From positions 62,001 to 126,000 of the forward strand of contig CAWDYA010000009.1 of assembly GCA_963806495.1 (NCBI GenBank): DNA of 64,000 nt, written 5' to 3'. The notes beneath the pieces were generated by a model. That model searched no databases and was not told the origin of the DNA. It was given only the letters and a program-made list of their open reading frames with translations. Shown here piece after piece: positions 17,528 to 27,002 of this stretch. Origin of the DNA: CAWDYA01 sp963806495. GTDB lineage: Bacteria > Acidobacteriota > Polarisedimenticolia > JACPZX01 > DASXTC01. The position numbers and the translations under genes are program-made. Position 1 is the stretch's first letter. Every line of letters starts with the position of its first letter.

Positions 17528-18139
17528 TCAGGGGTTCTTCTGGAGCAGCACCTGCTTGATGTTGTTGAGCTCCTGCTCCTTCTTGGCGAGGTCGCTCTTC
17601 AGGCTCGCCACCTCCCCCTTGAGCGCCTCGATCTGCTCGCGCAGTGAGGCGGAGTCCGTCCGCGCCGACTCCAGGTCGTCGAGCATCTTCAGCATGACGC
17701 GCGCCTCACGATAGCGATCCGAGCGGGGCAGGGCGCCGGTCACCTGCTCGAACTCGCGCCGCGCCTGGGCCAGGTCCATCATCCCGGTGTCCGGATCCAC
17801 GTACAGCATCCCCCGGCGGTAGTGGATCTCCCCTTCCCGGTCGGTCACGCCCTGCGCGACGGAGGCCCAGCCGTACAGCTCGAGCGCCGTCTCGTAGTCG
17901 CCGCGCGCCTCGGCTTCGGCGGCGGCCTGGATCGCCAGTTCGGCTTCCGAGGGCGGCTCGGGGGCCGGAGCCTCGACGACAGGCGTTTCCTGATCCGCGG
18001 GCGGCGGCTCCGCGGGAGAGGGCTCGACGGCCGGCTTGACAGGGTGCACGGCGCAGGAGGCGACACACGCCGCGACGCAGACCGCGAACAGCCACAGCGT
18101 CGGACGACGGTCCCGTTTCACCCACATTACAGTCCGCAT
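17528..18139 (-). CDS. QseG-like outer-membrane lipoprotein with TPR-like region and C-terminal coiled coil
   Basis: 203 residues. A lipoprotein signal peptide ends in VASC at about residue 29, followed by a Pro/Glu-rich linker. Residues about 65-140 look like helical repeats (EAEARGDYETALELYG, FEQVTGALPRSDRYREA), and residues 150-200 are a heptad-rich coiled coil (SLREQIEALKGEVASLKSDL). It starts 15 bp after the sensor-kinase stop, in the same operon. In E. coli the lipoprotein QseG (YfhG) sits between glrK and glrR and promotes GlrK signalling. Position and architecture suggest the same role here, although sequence similarity to QseG cannot be measured by eye. Confidence 0.6.
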   Translation of the reverse strand: MRTVMWVKRDRRPTLWLFAVCVAACVASCAVHPVKPAVEPSPAEPPPADQETPVVEAPAPEPPSEAELAIQAAAEAEARGDYETALELYGWASVAQGVTDREGEIHYRRGMLYVDPDTGMMDLAQARREFEQVTGALPRSDRYREARVMLKMLDDLESARTDSASLREQIEALKGEVASLKSDLAKKEQELNNIKQVLLQKNP

Positions 18140-18154
18140 CGGTCTCTCCTCGTG

Positions 18155-19619
18155 TTACGCGCTCCGGCTCCCCTCTTTGCCGCGGTGCACGGCCGGCGAA
18201 GGACAGGGAATCCGGAAGATGAAGCTCGTGCCACGGTCGGGCCCGTTCTCGACCCAGATTCCGGCCGCCGTGCTTCTCCACGATGCCGCGCGAGATGGCC
18301 AGGCCGAGCCCCGCCCCCTCGTTCTCCCGCGCTCCGTTCGAATCAGGCCCCCGGAAGTACTTCTCGAAGATGAAGGGAAGGTCCTCCTGCGGAATGCCCG
18401 GCCCCGTGTCCGTCACCGTGACACGCACGAACCCTTCGTCGGGCTCGGCCGAGAAAGTGACCTCACCACCGGTGTCCGTGAACTTGAATGCGTTTCCCAG
18501 CAGATTGTACACGACCTCGCGCAGCCGGTCCGGGTCGGCCTCGATCCGCTGCGGCAACTCGGACGAGAGCCCGATCCGGAACCGTATACCGCGTCGCTCC
18601 GCGACTCCCTCGAAACCGCGCGCCACCGAGGAGAAGAACGCCTCCGCCGGCAGCGATCGCAGCTTCATCTGCACGCGCCCCGCCCGCAGCCGCGAGAGAT
18701 CGAGAAGCTGCGACACGAAGGAGGAGACCTGGTCCACCTGCTCCTCGATCTGGCCCAGCGTCGCTCGTTGCTGCTCGGTGAGCGGCCCCCGCGAGCCCGA
18801 ACGCAGCAGCGAGGCGAAGCCGCGGATGCAGGCGAGCGGCGTCTTCAGCTCGTGCGAGGCGGTCGCCACGAACTCGGCCTTCATCCGGTCCAGCTCGCTG
18901 AGACTCTCCGCCATGCGGTTGAAAGCGTCCGACAGAGTGCCAAGCTCGTCCTTGCCGCGCACCGGGATCGGCTCGTCGAAGCGGCCGCGGGCCACGCGCT
19001 GTGTGCCGGCCACCAGATCCCTGAGCGGCCGCCCGAGGCTCAGCAGGATGGCGAACCAGACGACGAGCGAGACGACCAGTCCGGCGAGAAGAGCGTACAG
19101 CGTGAAGCGTGCCGCGAAGCTGCCGATGCTGACCACCTCGTCGATGCGGTGCTGCACGCGGCCCGCATAGTAGTCCTTCAGCTCGTCGAGACGCTCGCGG
19201 GCGTTCTCGATCGCCTGCTGCTGGCCGTCCTCGGCGCCGTCTCCCGTCTCGAGCAGGGCGGCGTAGAGCGTGTCGAGCGCCTGCCTGAAATGGCGGTGGA
19301 CCCGCTCCGGACCGTCCGGCTCGCGCAGCATGAGCTGGCGCATCTCGGTGTCGAGCTCCTCCTGCTTGTCCCGGAATCCCGCCAGATACTCCGCCGCATC
19401 GGTGCTGACGGCGGCCACCTGCCCGAGCCGGATCACGTCGTCGAGCAGGCTGCTGATGCGGCGTGTGGTCAGGGTGCCGGGGAAGTCGTACTCCAGGAGG
19501 TGGCGTGCCTGGATGTTGATCTGGTAGATCGAGTAGACGGAGTAGGCCGCCGGAGCGAGAAGCACGACGATGATCGCCAGTGCCGGCAGGATCACCTTGT
19601 GCCTGATACGGAGCGTCAT
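18155..19619 (-). CDS. glrK: GlrK-like membrane sensor histidine kinase, interrupted by an apparent 1-base insertion
   Basis: About 487 residues when repaired. TM1 (about 10-35) and TM2 (about 180-205) flank a helical periplasmic sensor, followed by HAMP (RPLRDLVAGTQRVARGRF), the phosphoacceptor His in ATASHELKTPLACIRG near residue 256, and the ATPase motifs NLLGNAFKF, DTGPGIP and GAGLGLAISRGIV. After EKHGG the frame goes wrong; dropping one base at 18259-18260 restores RIWVENGPDRGTSFIFRIP and a TAA stop at 18155, just before the lipoprotein start. It would phosphorylate the GlrR-like regulator encoded in the convergent gene. It follows pta by 9 bp, so it belongs to a longer minus-strand operon. 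Confidence 0.82.
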
Positions 19620-19628
19620 CGTCGGAGC

Positions 19629-20678
19629 CTACACGGGCGAAGCCCCCGGCGCCAGCGACTGCAGGGCCGTGATCGCCACGACGTTCACGATGTCCTCCAC
19701 GGTGCATCCCCGTGACAGATCGTTGGCCGGCCTGGCCAGCCCCTGGGTCACCGGCCCGAGCGCGGTCGCCCCGGCGAGTCTTTCGGTCAGCTTATAGGCG
19801 ATGTTGCCGGAAGCGAGATCAGGGAAGATCAGCACGTTGGCGCGCCCGGCCACCGGGCTTCCGGGCGCCTTGGCGGCGGCGATCGCGGGCACGAGCGCCG
19901 CGTCGACCTGAAGCTCCCCGTCCACCACCAGCGACGGGCACCGCGCCCGGACCATCTCGACAGCCCGGGCCACCTTCTCCGCCGCGGGGTGCTTCGCGCT
20001 GCCGTGGGTGGAAAACGACAGCATCGCGACACGAGGCTCGCACTGCATCAGGAGCCGCGCGCTCCCGGCCGACTGGATCGCGATCTCCGCGAGCTGATCG
20101 GCTGTCGGCTCGGGCACCAGCCCGCAATCGGCGAAGATGAACGCACCCTCGCGACCCGGTCCCGGCCCCGGCCGGTCGAGGATCATGAGAAACAGCGAGG
20201 ACACGGTGCGCACGCCGGGAGCCGGACCGAGGGCGCGCAGGGCCGCGGAGAGGGTCCGCGCCGTGGTGCTGGCCGCGCCTGCCACGCTGCCGTGTGCCGC
20301 GCCGGTCGCCACCAGCAGGTCGGCGAAGAGCAGTGGATCGCGCGCGTCACGCGCCGCCTCCTCGCGGGTCACGCCCTTCGCCCGCATCCGCTCGTGGTAG
20401 ACGGAGACGATCTCGTCGATGCGGTCGTGGCGCGAGGGATCCGCGAAGCGGCAGCCGTCCAGCGCGCCCTCCAGCCCGAGCGCCGCGGCGCGCGACATCA
20501 CCTCGTCGCGCGCACCCACCAGCAGAATCGTCGCGAACCCCGCCGCGGCAACACGGGCGGCCGCGCGAAGCACGCGCTCATCCCCCGTCTCGGGAAGCGC
20601 GATGACGCGCCGCCCGGCTTCGACGCGGCTGATGATATCCCGCATCAGAGACGATGGGCCGGCCTGGTCCAAGCTCAT
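19629..20678 (-). CDS. pta: Phosphate acetyltransferase (or phosphotransbutyrylase)
   Basis: 349 residues of the PTA_PTB family, cytosolic, without the long N-terminal DRTGG extension. Family stretches seen include RVIALPETGDERVLRAAARVA, EAARDARDPLLFADLLVATG, AFIFADCGLVPEPTADQLAEIAI, MLSFSTHGSAKHPAAEKV and SPVAGRANVLIFPDLASGNIAYKL. It interconverts acetyl-CoA and acetyl phosphate. No acetate kinase is adjacent. It is translationally coupled to the upstream glycosyltransferase (4-bp overlap) and lies 9 bp before glrK, which is notable because acetyl phosphate can phosphorylate response regulators. Confidence 0.88.
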   Translation of the reverse strand: MSLDQAGPSSLMRDIISRVEAGRRVIALPETGDERVLRAAARVAAAGFATILLVGARDEVMSRAAALGLEGALDGCRFADPSRHDRIDEIVSVYHERMRAKGVTREEAARDARDPLLFADLLVATGAAHGSVAGAASTTARTLSAALRALGPAPGVRTVSSLFLMILDRPGPGPGREGAFIFADCGLVPEPTADQLAEIAIQSAGSARLLMQCEPRVAMLSFSTHGSAKHPAAEKVARAVEMVRARCPSLVVDGELQVDAALVPAIAAAKAPGSPVAGRANVLIFPDLASGNIAYKLTERLAGATALGPVTQGLARPANDLSRGCTVEDIVNVVAITALQSLAPGASPV

Positions 20679-22030
20679 CTCCTTGTATCCGCGTCCAACT
20701 CTACCACACGCTCATCGCGCCCCGGCCGCCACCTGCCGGCCACCAGCCCCGCGGCCAGCAGCGCGAAGAAGACCCCGTACTCGACCGGCCGCGCCCACCC
20801 CGCGCCCGTGTACGACAGAGGGATCAGACCCGAGAGCGCGATCCAGGCCGGTGACGGGAACAGGGTGAGCCACGGCAGGATCCAGAGCAGGTACCAGGGG
20901 TGCATCACCGGGCCCAGCAGCAGGACGGTACCGGTGAACAGGAAGATCGCGCGTTCGAGCATCCGGCCGGGCCGTGACAGCCACGCTGTCAGGAAGAGGA
21001 GCACCGAAAGCGCCACCACCCCCGCCGCACCCCGCGCGAGCATGTGCGGCTGCGCGTACAGGCTGTCCACGCCGTGGGCGTCGGCCCAGCGCTTCGCGGC
21101 GGAGGGCAGCCCGGTCGATGCGATCCCCTCCTCCATCACGGCGAAGAGGGATTCGTTGGAGCGCCAGCGCTCGGCGTAGGCGCGCGGCGACGTGAGCAGG
21201 CTGCCATCCGCCGGGACGTAGGGGAGGTAGCCCGCGACCACCAGCAGCACCGGGATCGCCAGGAACCATGGCCTGACGCGGCGCCCGAACAGCGGCAGCA
21301 GGGCCAGAGGGAAGAGCTTGGCCAGCGCGGAGAGACCGAGCCAGCCCATCGACAGCAGCCTCCTCCGGGCCAGCAGCCCCGCCACGGAGGCCACGAGCAG
21401 CAGCACGGCGAGCGGGTCATTGTGGCCGCTGCCGGCCACCTCCACGACCGCCAGCGGGCTCCAGGCGTAAGCCACGACGAGGGTGCCCGGCCGGCCGCGC
21501 GCCCGAAGCAGCCCTACCAGCATGACGACCAGTGCCATGTCGGCGAGGATGAATGGTATCTTCATCAGCGTGGGAGTCTCCCCGGGGAACGCCCCGGCCG
21601 CCAGTATCCATTCGGTGGCGGGCGGGTAGATCGCCGGCAGGTCCTTGTTGTTGATCCCCTCCCAGATCCGATCCCGCAGCGGCGCGAGCCGCGGGTCGGA
21701 CGGGGGCATCGCATACGGGTTGATCCCCTCGAGCTGCAGGCGTCCTTCCCAGATGTAGCGGTAGATGTCGTCCGAGAGGCTCGGAGGCGCCGGCAGCAGG
21801 ATCACGCGGAACAGGAGCGCCGCAGCGAGAATCGTGGCGAGCGAGCCGGGCGGTTCCTCTCCGCGCCGGGCCGCCACCGCCCACGAGGAGAGATAGAGGC
21901 CGAAGAGGATCGCGTGGACCAGAAGATACAATCCGATGTGCGCCTTCAGATCCCCCGCGAGGGCGAGAACCGCATAGCCGGCCGCGGCGATCGCCGCGCG
22001 CCAGACGAAGGGGCGGAAGAGCCATGACAT
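20675..22030 (-). CDS. Polytopic GT-C-type glycosyltransferase (GT87/mannosyltransferase-like)
   Basis: 451 residues with about ten to twelve hydrophobic helices and the first-loop motif SDDIYRYIWEGRLQLEGINPY, whose tandem Asp is the usual catalytic/metal site of GT-C enzymes. PPATEWILAAG and GSGHNDPLAVLLLV are further loop motifs of this family. Such enzymes transfer sugars from polyprenyl-phosphate donors on the outer face of the membrane. Acceptor and sugar are unknown. Its ATG overlaps the ATG of the divergent GT2 gene, so the two have no space between them for promoters. Confidence 0.72.
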   Translation of the reverse strand: MSWLFRPFVWRAAIAAAGYAVLALAGDLKAHIGLYLLVHAILFGLYLSSWAVAARRGEEPPGSLATILAAALLFRVILLPAPPSLSDDIYRYIWEGRLQLEGINPYAMPPSDPRLAPLRDRIWEGINNKDLPAIYPPATEWILAAGAFPGETPTLMKIPFILADMALVVMLVGLLRARGRPGTLVVAYAWSPLAVVEVAGSGHNDPLAVLLLVASVAGLLARRRLLSMGWLGLSALAKLFPLALLPLFGRRVRPWFLAIPVLLVVAGYLPYVPADGSLLTSPRAYAERWRSNESLFAVMEEGIASTGLPSAAKRWADAHGVDSLYAQPHMLARGAAGVVALSVLLFLTAWLSRPGRMLERAIFLFTGTVLLLGPVMHPWYLLWILPWLTLFPSPAWIALSGLIPLSYTGAGWARPVEYGVFFALLAAGLVAGRWRPGRDERVVELDADTRR

Positions 22031-23556
22031 GGTCCGGGACGCTCCTGCAGGCCGCCTACTTCACGACCCTGTCGCTGCTGTCTCTGTACGGTCTGCACCG
22101 GCTGACGCTGGTGGCCATCTATCTGCGCGGAACGGCGGCGCGGCGGCGCCGGCGGACCGAAGCGGCAACGCCCGCCGGCGACTGGCCCGTCGTTACCGTC
22201 CAGCTTCCGATCTTCAACGAACGCTACGTGGTGGAGCGGCTGATCCGCGCCGCCTGCGCGCTGTCGTACCCGGCCGGCAGGCTCGAGATACAGGTGCTCG
22301 ACGACTCCACCGACGAGACGGCCGAACTGGCGGCGGATCTGGTCGCATCGTATCGCGCCCGGGGCCATGACATCCATCGCATCCATCGCCAGACGCGGAC
22401 CGGGTACAAGGCCGGGGCGCTCGCGGTCGGGCTGGAGCGGGCGCGTGGCGATCTGATCGCCGTCTTCGACGCCGACTTCGTCCCCGGATCCGGTTTTCTG
22501 CGGCGCGCCGTGGCTCCGTTTCTCGACCCCGCCCGTGGCCGCCGCCTCGGCATGGTCCAGTCCCGCTGGGGCCACATCAACCGGGATTTTTCGACGCTCA
22601 CCCGGGCCCAGGCGCTGCTGCTCGACGGTCACTTCGTCGTGGAGCACTCGGCGCGCCAGATGTCCGGGCGCTTTCTCAATTTCAACGGCACCGCCGGTGT
22701 GTTCCGCCGCGCCTGCATCGAGGAGGCGGGCGGCTGGCAGGCGGACACCCTGACCGAGGATCTCAATCTCTCCTACCGGGCGCAGCTCGCCGGATGGCGT
22801 TTCGAGTATCTCGATTCTCTGGTCGTGCCCGCCGAGCTGCCGGTCGACATCAACGCGCTCAAGTCTCAGCAGCGGCGGTGGGCCATGGGGTCGATCCAGA
22901 CAGCGACCAAGCTGCTGCCGCGCGTCCTGCGTGCGAACCTGCCGGCGGCGGTGCGTCTCGAGGCGGTGGCGCATCTGACCAACAACGTCGCCTATCTGCT
23001 GCTCGCCCTGCTGGCGGTGCTGATGGTGCCGGCGCTCGCGGCGCGCGGCGATCGCCCGATCACCTATCTCCTGCTCGATCTGCCGCTGTTCGCGCTCGGG
23101 ACGGGGTCGTTCGCGGTGTACTGCGGCGTGGCACAACGGGCGTCGCGCCGGGACTGGCTGCCGCCGCTTGCGGCGATCCCCCTGACGATGGCAATCGGGG
23201 TGGGGCTCAGCCTCAACAACGGCCTCGCGGTGCTGGAGGCGCTGGCCGGCCGCACGTCGGCGTTCCAGCGCACACCGAAGTTCGGCGCGCCGGACCCGGG
23301 GGAGCGGGCCGCCGACTGGAGGAGGCTCGCCTATTGCGGCCCCGGGTCGGCGCTCGTTCTGGTGGAGGCGGCTTTCGCGGTCTACTTCATCGCGGCGATC
23401 GTGCGCGGCCTCGCAGCGGGATGGATCGCGCCCCTGCCGTTTCTGCTCCTGTTCGCCTCGGGGTTCTCCTGGGTGACGCTGCTCACCCTGACGCAGTCGC
23501 TGGGCCGGCGGCTCATGCGCTGGTCCAGCCATCCAAGGGAAGCGCACGCACGGTGA
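22024..23556 (+). CDS. Membrane-bound family 2 glycosyltransferase (CESA/GTA-like)
   Basis: 510 residues: one N-terminal helix, a cytosolic GT2 domain, and several helices from residue 310. The processive D,D,D,QxxRW signature is complete: VLDDSTDETAE, FDADFVP, LTEDLNLSYRAQ and QQRRWAMGS. It may polymerise or add hexoses from NDP-sugar, with the lumen-side partner being the divergent polytopic GT gene. The ribosome site is GGAAGAG. The 3' end overlaps convergent moeA by 44 bp. Substrate unknown; similar proteins are often annotated as cellulose synthase-like or glucomannan synthases. Confidence 0.8.
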   Translation: MTWSGTLLQAAYFTTLSLLSLYGLHRLTLVAIYLRGTAARRRRRTEAATPAGDWPVVTVQLPIFNERYVVERLIRAACALSYPAGRLEIQVLDDSTDETAELAADLVASYRARGHDIHRIHRQTRTGYKAGALAVGLERARGDLIAVFDADFVPGSGFLRRAVAPFLDPARGRRLGMVQSRWGHINRDFSTLTRAQALLLDGHFVVEHSARQMSGRFLNFNGTAGVFRRACIEEAGGWQADTLTEDLNLSYRAQLAGWRFEYLDSLVVPAELPVDINALKSQQRRWAMGSIQTATKLLPRVLRANLPAAVRLEAVAHLTNNVAYLLLALLAVLMVPALAARGDRPITYLLLDLPLFALGTGSFAVYCGVAQRASRRDWLPPLAAIPLTMAIGVGLSLNNGLAVLEALAGRTSAFQRTPKFGAPDPGERAADWRRLAYCGPGSALVLVEAAFAVYFIAAIVRGLAAGWIAPLPFLLLFASGFSWVTLLTLTQSLGRRLMRWSSHPREAHAR

Positions 23557-24745
23557 CGCCGGCCTCGAGCGTCTCCATCCCCTCCGGCAGGATCGCCAGC
23601 GCATCGGCGCGGGCGAAGCAGGCCATGTCGGCGGAGCCCTTCGTCGGCAGGAGCCTCGCGAACAGCCGCCCGTCGCGTGGTGTCAGCTCCGCGGGCAGAT
23701 AGGCCCGTCGCCCCGCCCGCCGATCGACCCGCTCGGCGAGCACCGCTTCCAGTGTCCCTTCCACCGGTCGCGCCGCGCCCATGATGGCGCGCAGGGCGGG
23801 ACGCGCGAAGACCAGGAAGTCGACACAGGTCGACACCGGGTTGCCCGGCAGGCCGAACACCAGCCTGCCCCCCTCACCGCCGATCGTCCCGAAGTACAGG
23901 GGTTTACCCGGCTGGATTGCCACCCGGTCGAACAGTGTGACGCACCCCTGCCGCACCAGCGCCCGGCCGACCAGATCGTAGTCGCCCATCGAGACCCCGC
24001 CCGACAATAGCAGCACGTCCGCCTCCTCGAGCGCCGACGCGATCGCGGCGTCCAGCGCCGCCTCACTGTCCGGCGTGATCCCCTTCAGGATCGGGACCCC
24101 GCCCGCGGACGTCACCAGCGCGGCGAGCGCGTGGCCGTTGCTCTCACGGATCTGCGACGGGCCGGGCTCGCGCTCCGCGGGCACGAGCTCGTCGCCCGTG
24201 GGCAGGATCGCCACACGCGGGCGGCACGACACCACCGGCCGCGCGCGGCCCGCCGAGGCGCACAATGCGATCGCCGCCGGTGTCAGCAGCACCCCCGACT
24301 CGAGCAGCACCGCGCCCTGCCGCATCTCCTCGCCGGCCCGGCGCACGTGGGTCCCGGGCGAAACCGGCTCGAGCACCTCGACCCGGTCGCGCGACGCGAC
24401 CCGGCACTTCTCGATCATCTGCACGGCGTCGGCGCCCTGAGGCAGCGCGGCCCCGGTCATGATCCGGCTCGCCTGCCCCGGCCCCACCACCCTCTCCGGC
24501 TGGCGGCCGGCCGGAATCTCCTCCACCACGTCGAGCCCGACGGGCGCGTGCGCGACGTCGGCGGCACGCACCGCGTAGCCGTCCATCGCGGAGCGGGTGA
24601 AGGGAGGCATATCGCGATCGGCCAGGACGGTCTCGCGCAGGACGCGCCCGCAAGCCTCCCTCAGGGGGATCGCCTCCGAGGGCAGGGCGCCATGCGAGCC
24701 TGCCGCCTGCAGGACGCGCCGCAATGCGTCGTCGACGTCGATCAT
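23513..24745 (-). CDS. moeA: Molybdopterin molybdenumtransferase
   Basis: 410 residues from MIDVDDALRRVL. The start overlaps the prmC stop (ATGA) and has GAGGAGG upstream; the frame remains open for 28 further codons but these overlap prmC. MoeA inserts molybdate into adenylylated molybdopterin to form the mature cofactor. Family motifs are MPPFTRSAMDGYAVR, GPGQASRIMTGAALPQGADAVQMIE, TGDELV, LLLSGGVSMGDYDLV and LVFGLPGNPVSTCVDFLVFARPALR. It is the last gene of the tig-to-moeA run and converges on the GT2 gene. Confidence 0.9.
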   Translation of the reverse strand: MIDVDDALRRVLQAAGSHGALPSEAIPLREACGRVLRETVLADRDMPPFTRSAMDGYAVRAADVAHAPVGLDVVEEIPAGRQPERVVGPGQASRIMTGAALPQGADAVQMIEKCRVASRDRVEVLEPVSPGTHVRRAGEEMRQGAVLLESGVLLTPAAIALCASAGRARPVVSCRPRVAILPTGDELVPAEREPGPSQIRESNGHALAALVTSAGGVPILKGITPDSEAALDAAIASALEEADVLLLSGGVSMGDYDLVGRALVRQGCVTLFDRVAIQPGKPLYFGTIGGEGGRLVFGLPGNPVSTCVDFLVFARPALRAIMGAARPVEGTLEAVLAERVDRRAGRRAYLPAELTPRDGRLFARLLPTKGSADMACFARADALAILPEGMETLEAGVTVRALPLDGWTSA

Positions 24746-25647
24746 GATCGCGCTGCCTCCTCGCGCAGCCGGACCGCCACGACCCGGGGCTGTCCAGCGT
24801 AGTCCTCGTGGACCTGAGGATCCTGCCACATTCCGGCCTTCGAGAGCAGACCCAGCGTGGCCGGCAGACGCTCCCGGCTCAGCTCGAGCAGGAGCCAGCC
24901 GCCGGGCCGGAGCACGCGGGCCGCCTGCGGCACGAGACGCGCGATCGCCTCCATCCCGTCCTCGCCCGCGAACAGCGCCGCGGCCGGCTCCCAGTCGCGC
25001 ACGTCGGGCATGAGCGCGGGACGCTCCGTGAGGCTGACATAGGGCGGGTTGCTGACCACCATCGGCAGCGGGCCACGCATCGTCAGGGGCGCGAGCAGGT
25101 CCCCCTCGATCAGCTCCACGCGCCCAGCGACGCCATGCCGCCGGGTGTTGCGGCCCGCGACGGCGAGCGCCGCGGCCGACGCGTCGATCGCCAGGACCCG
25201 GACATCGGTTCGTTCGACCGCGAGAGCAATCGCCACCGCCCCCGACCCCGTGCCGACGTCGGCCACCTCGATCGACCCGTCCGCCGGGGCAGGCAGCCGC
25301 TCGAGCGCCCGGGCCACCAGGATCTCGGTCTCGGGGCGCGGAATCAGCACGTCGGGCGTGACCTCGAGAGGGAGCGACCAGAACTCCCGCGTGCCGACGA
25401 TGTATGCCACGGGTTCGAGACGCGCGCGGCGGGCGAACAGCGCGCGGCAGACCGACGTCTGGCCGGGAGGCAGCGCGCCGGCGCCGGGCGCCGCCTGCAT
25501 CGCCGCGAGACGCCCCCGATCCACGCCCAGGGCATGGGCCGTCAGCACCTCGGCGTCGAGCCGCGGGCTTCCCGAGCCGGCCGCCGCGAGCACCCGCTCT
25601 CCCTCCCTCAGCAGCGAGAGCAGGGTGGGACCGTCCGCCGGGGTCAT
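24742..25647 (-). CDS. prmC: Peptide chain release factor N5-glutamine methyltransferase
   Basis: 301 residues. The SAM-binding motif is VADVGTGSGAVAIALA and the catalytic NPPY appears in MVVSNPPYVSLTERP, as in all PrmC/HemK enzymes. It methylates the Gln of the GGQ motif in release factors. The start ATG overlaps the stop of its substrate gene prfA by four bases, the conserved prfA-prmC pairing. The N-terminal helical release-factor recognition domain is present (residues about 10-80). Confidence 0.92.
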   Translation of the reverse strand: MTPADGPTLLSLLREGERVLAAAGSGSPRLDAEVLTAHALGVDRGRLAAMQAAPGAGALPPGQTSVCRALFARRARLEPVAYIVGTREFWSLPLEVTPDVLIPRPETEILVARALERLPAPADGSIEVADVGTGSGAVAIALAVERTDVRVLAIDASAAALAVAGRNTRRHGVAGRVELIEGDLLAPLTMRGPLPMVVSNPPYVSLTERPALMPDVRDWEPAAALFAGEDGMEAIARLVPQAARVLRPGGWLLLELSRERLPATLGLLSKAGMWQDPQVHEDYAGQPRVVAVRLREEAARS

Positions 25648-26726
25648 GAGACCTTGATCTCTTCCTTCAGCTTCTCGGCCTGGTAGTGGGTGGTGAGGGC
25701 ATCGAGCATCTCGTCCATGTCCCCTTCGAGGAACTCGTGGACATTGTGCATCGTGAGCTTGATCCTGTGGTCCGAGACGCGCCCCTGGGGGAAGTTGTAG
25801 GTGCGGATCTTCTCGCTGCGGTCGCCGGTGCCGACCATCTCGCGCCGGGTGGCGGCGCGCTCCTTGTCCTTCTCCTGCTGCGCCAGATCGTACAGCCGCG
25901 AGCGCAGCACGCGCATCGCCTTGGCGAGGTTCTTGTGCTGCGACTTCTCGTCCTGGCACGAGACGACCAGCCCCGTCGGTATGTGCGTGAGACGGACGGC
26001 CGAGTAGGTGGTGTTGACCGACTGGCCGCCGGGGCCGGACGAGCAGAACCGGTCGATACGGACGTCCTTGTCGTCGATTTTTATCTCCACCTCCTCCGCC
26101 TCGGGCAGGACCGCGACGGTCACGGCGGAAGTGTGTATGCGCCCCGACGACTCGGTCACCGGCACACGCTGCACGCGGTGCACGCCGCTCTCGTACTTGA
26201 GGCGGCTGAAGGCGCCCTTCCCCTCGATGGCGGCCACGACCTCCTTGATGCCGCCCGCATCGGCGCGGCTCATGTCCATGATCTCCACCTTCCACCCGCG
26301 CTGCTCCGCGTAGCGGGTGTACATGCGGAAGATCTCCCCCGCGAACAGGGCCGCCTCCTCGCCGCCCGTGCCGGCGCGCACCTCGAGGATGACGCTCTTC
26401 TCGTCGTTGGGGTCCTTCGGGATCAGCAGGACCTTGAGCCGCTCCTCCTGCTCGGCGCGCTTCGTCTCGAGGGTGGCGAGCTCCTCGCGCGCCATCTCCA
26501 CCAGGGACGGATCGCTCCCTGCGCCGCCGGCCATCATCTCGCGCGCGTCGGCGATCTCGGCGAGCGTCTTCCGGTACTCGCGGAAGACGCCGACAATCTC
26601 CTCGATGTCGTAGAAGGCGCGGGTGTGCGTCCTGTAGGCGGTCTGATCGGCGATCACCTGGGGGTCGGACAGGAGGCGCGACAGCTCCTCGAACCGCTTT
26701 TCCAGCGCCTCCAGCTTTTCGAGCAC
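25644..26726 (-). CDS. prfA: Peptide chain release factor 1
   Basis: 360 residues. The stop-codon tripeptide PxT is PVT within VHRVQRVPVTESSGRIHTSA, identifying RF1 (UAA/UAG) rather than RF2 (SPF). The peptidyl-hydrolysis GGQ lies in SSGPGGQSVNTTYSAVRLTH, and YNFPQGRVSDHRI near the C-terminus is typical. Starts 6 bp after rpmE and is translationally coupled to prmC. Confidence 0.95.
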   Translation of the reverse strand: MLEKLEALEKRFEELSRLLSDPQVIADQTAYRTHTRAFYDIEEIVGVFREYRKTLAEIADAREMMAGGAGSDPSLVEMAREELATLETKRAEQEERLKVLLIPKDPNDEKSVILEVRAGTGGEEAALFAGEIFRMYTRYAEQRGWKVEIMDMSRADAGGIKEVVAAIEGKGAFSRLKYESGVHRVQRVPVTESSGRIHTSAVTVAVLPEAEEVEIKIDDKDVRIDRFCSSGPGGQSVNTTYSAVRLTHIPTGLVVSCQDEKSQHKNLAKAMRVLRSRLYDLAQQEKDKERAATRREMVGTGDRSEKIRTYNFPQGRVSDHRIKLTMHNVHEFLEGDMDEMLDALTTHYQAEKLKEEIKVS

Positions 26727-26732
26727 CGTGGG

Positions 26733-26954
26733 TTACCGGGACGGGGCCGGCTCGGTCTTCCGTCCGTACCGGCGGTTGAACTTCTCCACACGACCGGCGG
26801 TGTCGATCAGCTTCTGCTTGCCCGTGAAGAACGGATGGCACTTGGAGCAGATCTCGAGCCGCAGCTCCTTGCGGGTGGAACGGGTCACCCACTGCTCTCC
26901 GCAGGCGCAGTGGACGGTGACCTCCTGATATTCGGGGTGGATACCGGGCTTCAT
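26733..26954 (-). CDS. rpmE: 50S ribosomal protein L31, zinc-binding type
   Basis: 73 residues from MKPGIHPEYQEV; nine extra upstream codons are open but the family starts here and a GAGG lies upstream. The four zinc cysteines are present as HCACGEQ and CSKCHPFFTGKQ, so this is the C+ (zinc-replete) form. A Lys/Arg-rich tail ends PAPSR. Lies between rho and prfA, a common arrangement. Confidence 0.95.
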   Translation of the reverse strand: MKPGIHPEYQEVTVHCACGEQWVTRSTRKELRLEICSKCHPFFTGKQKLIDTAGRVEKFNRRYGRKTEPAPSR

Positions 26955-27002
26955 TTCGATGGCCTCCTCGGGAAACCCCACATTATAGGGCGGATGGGGT
27001 CG

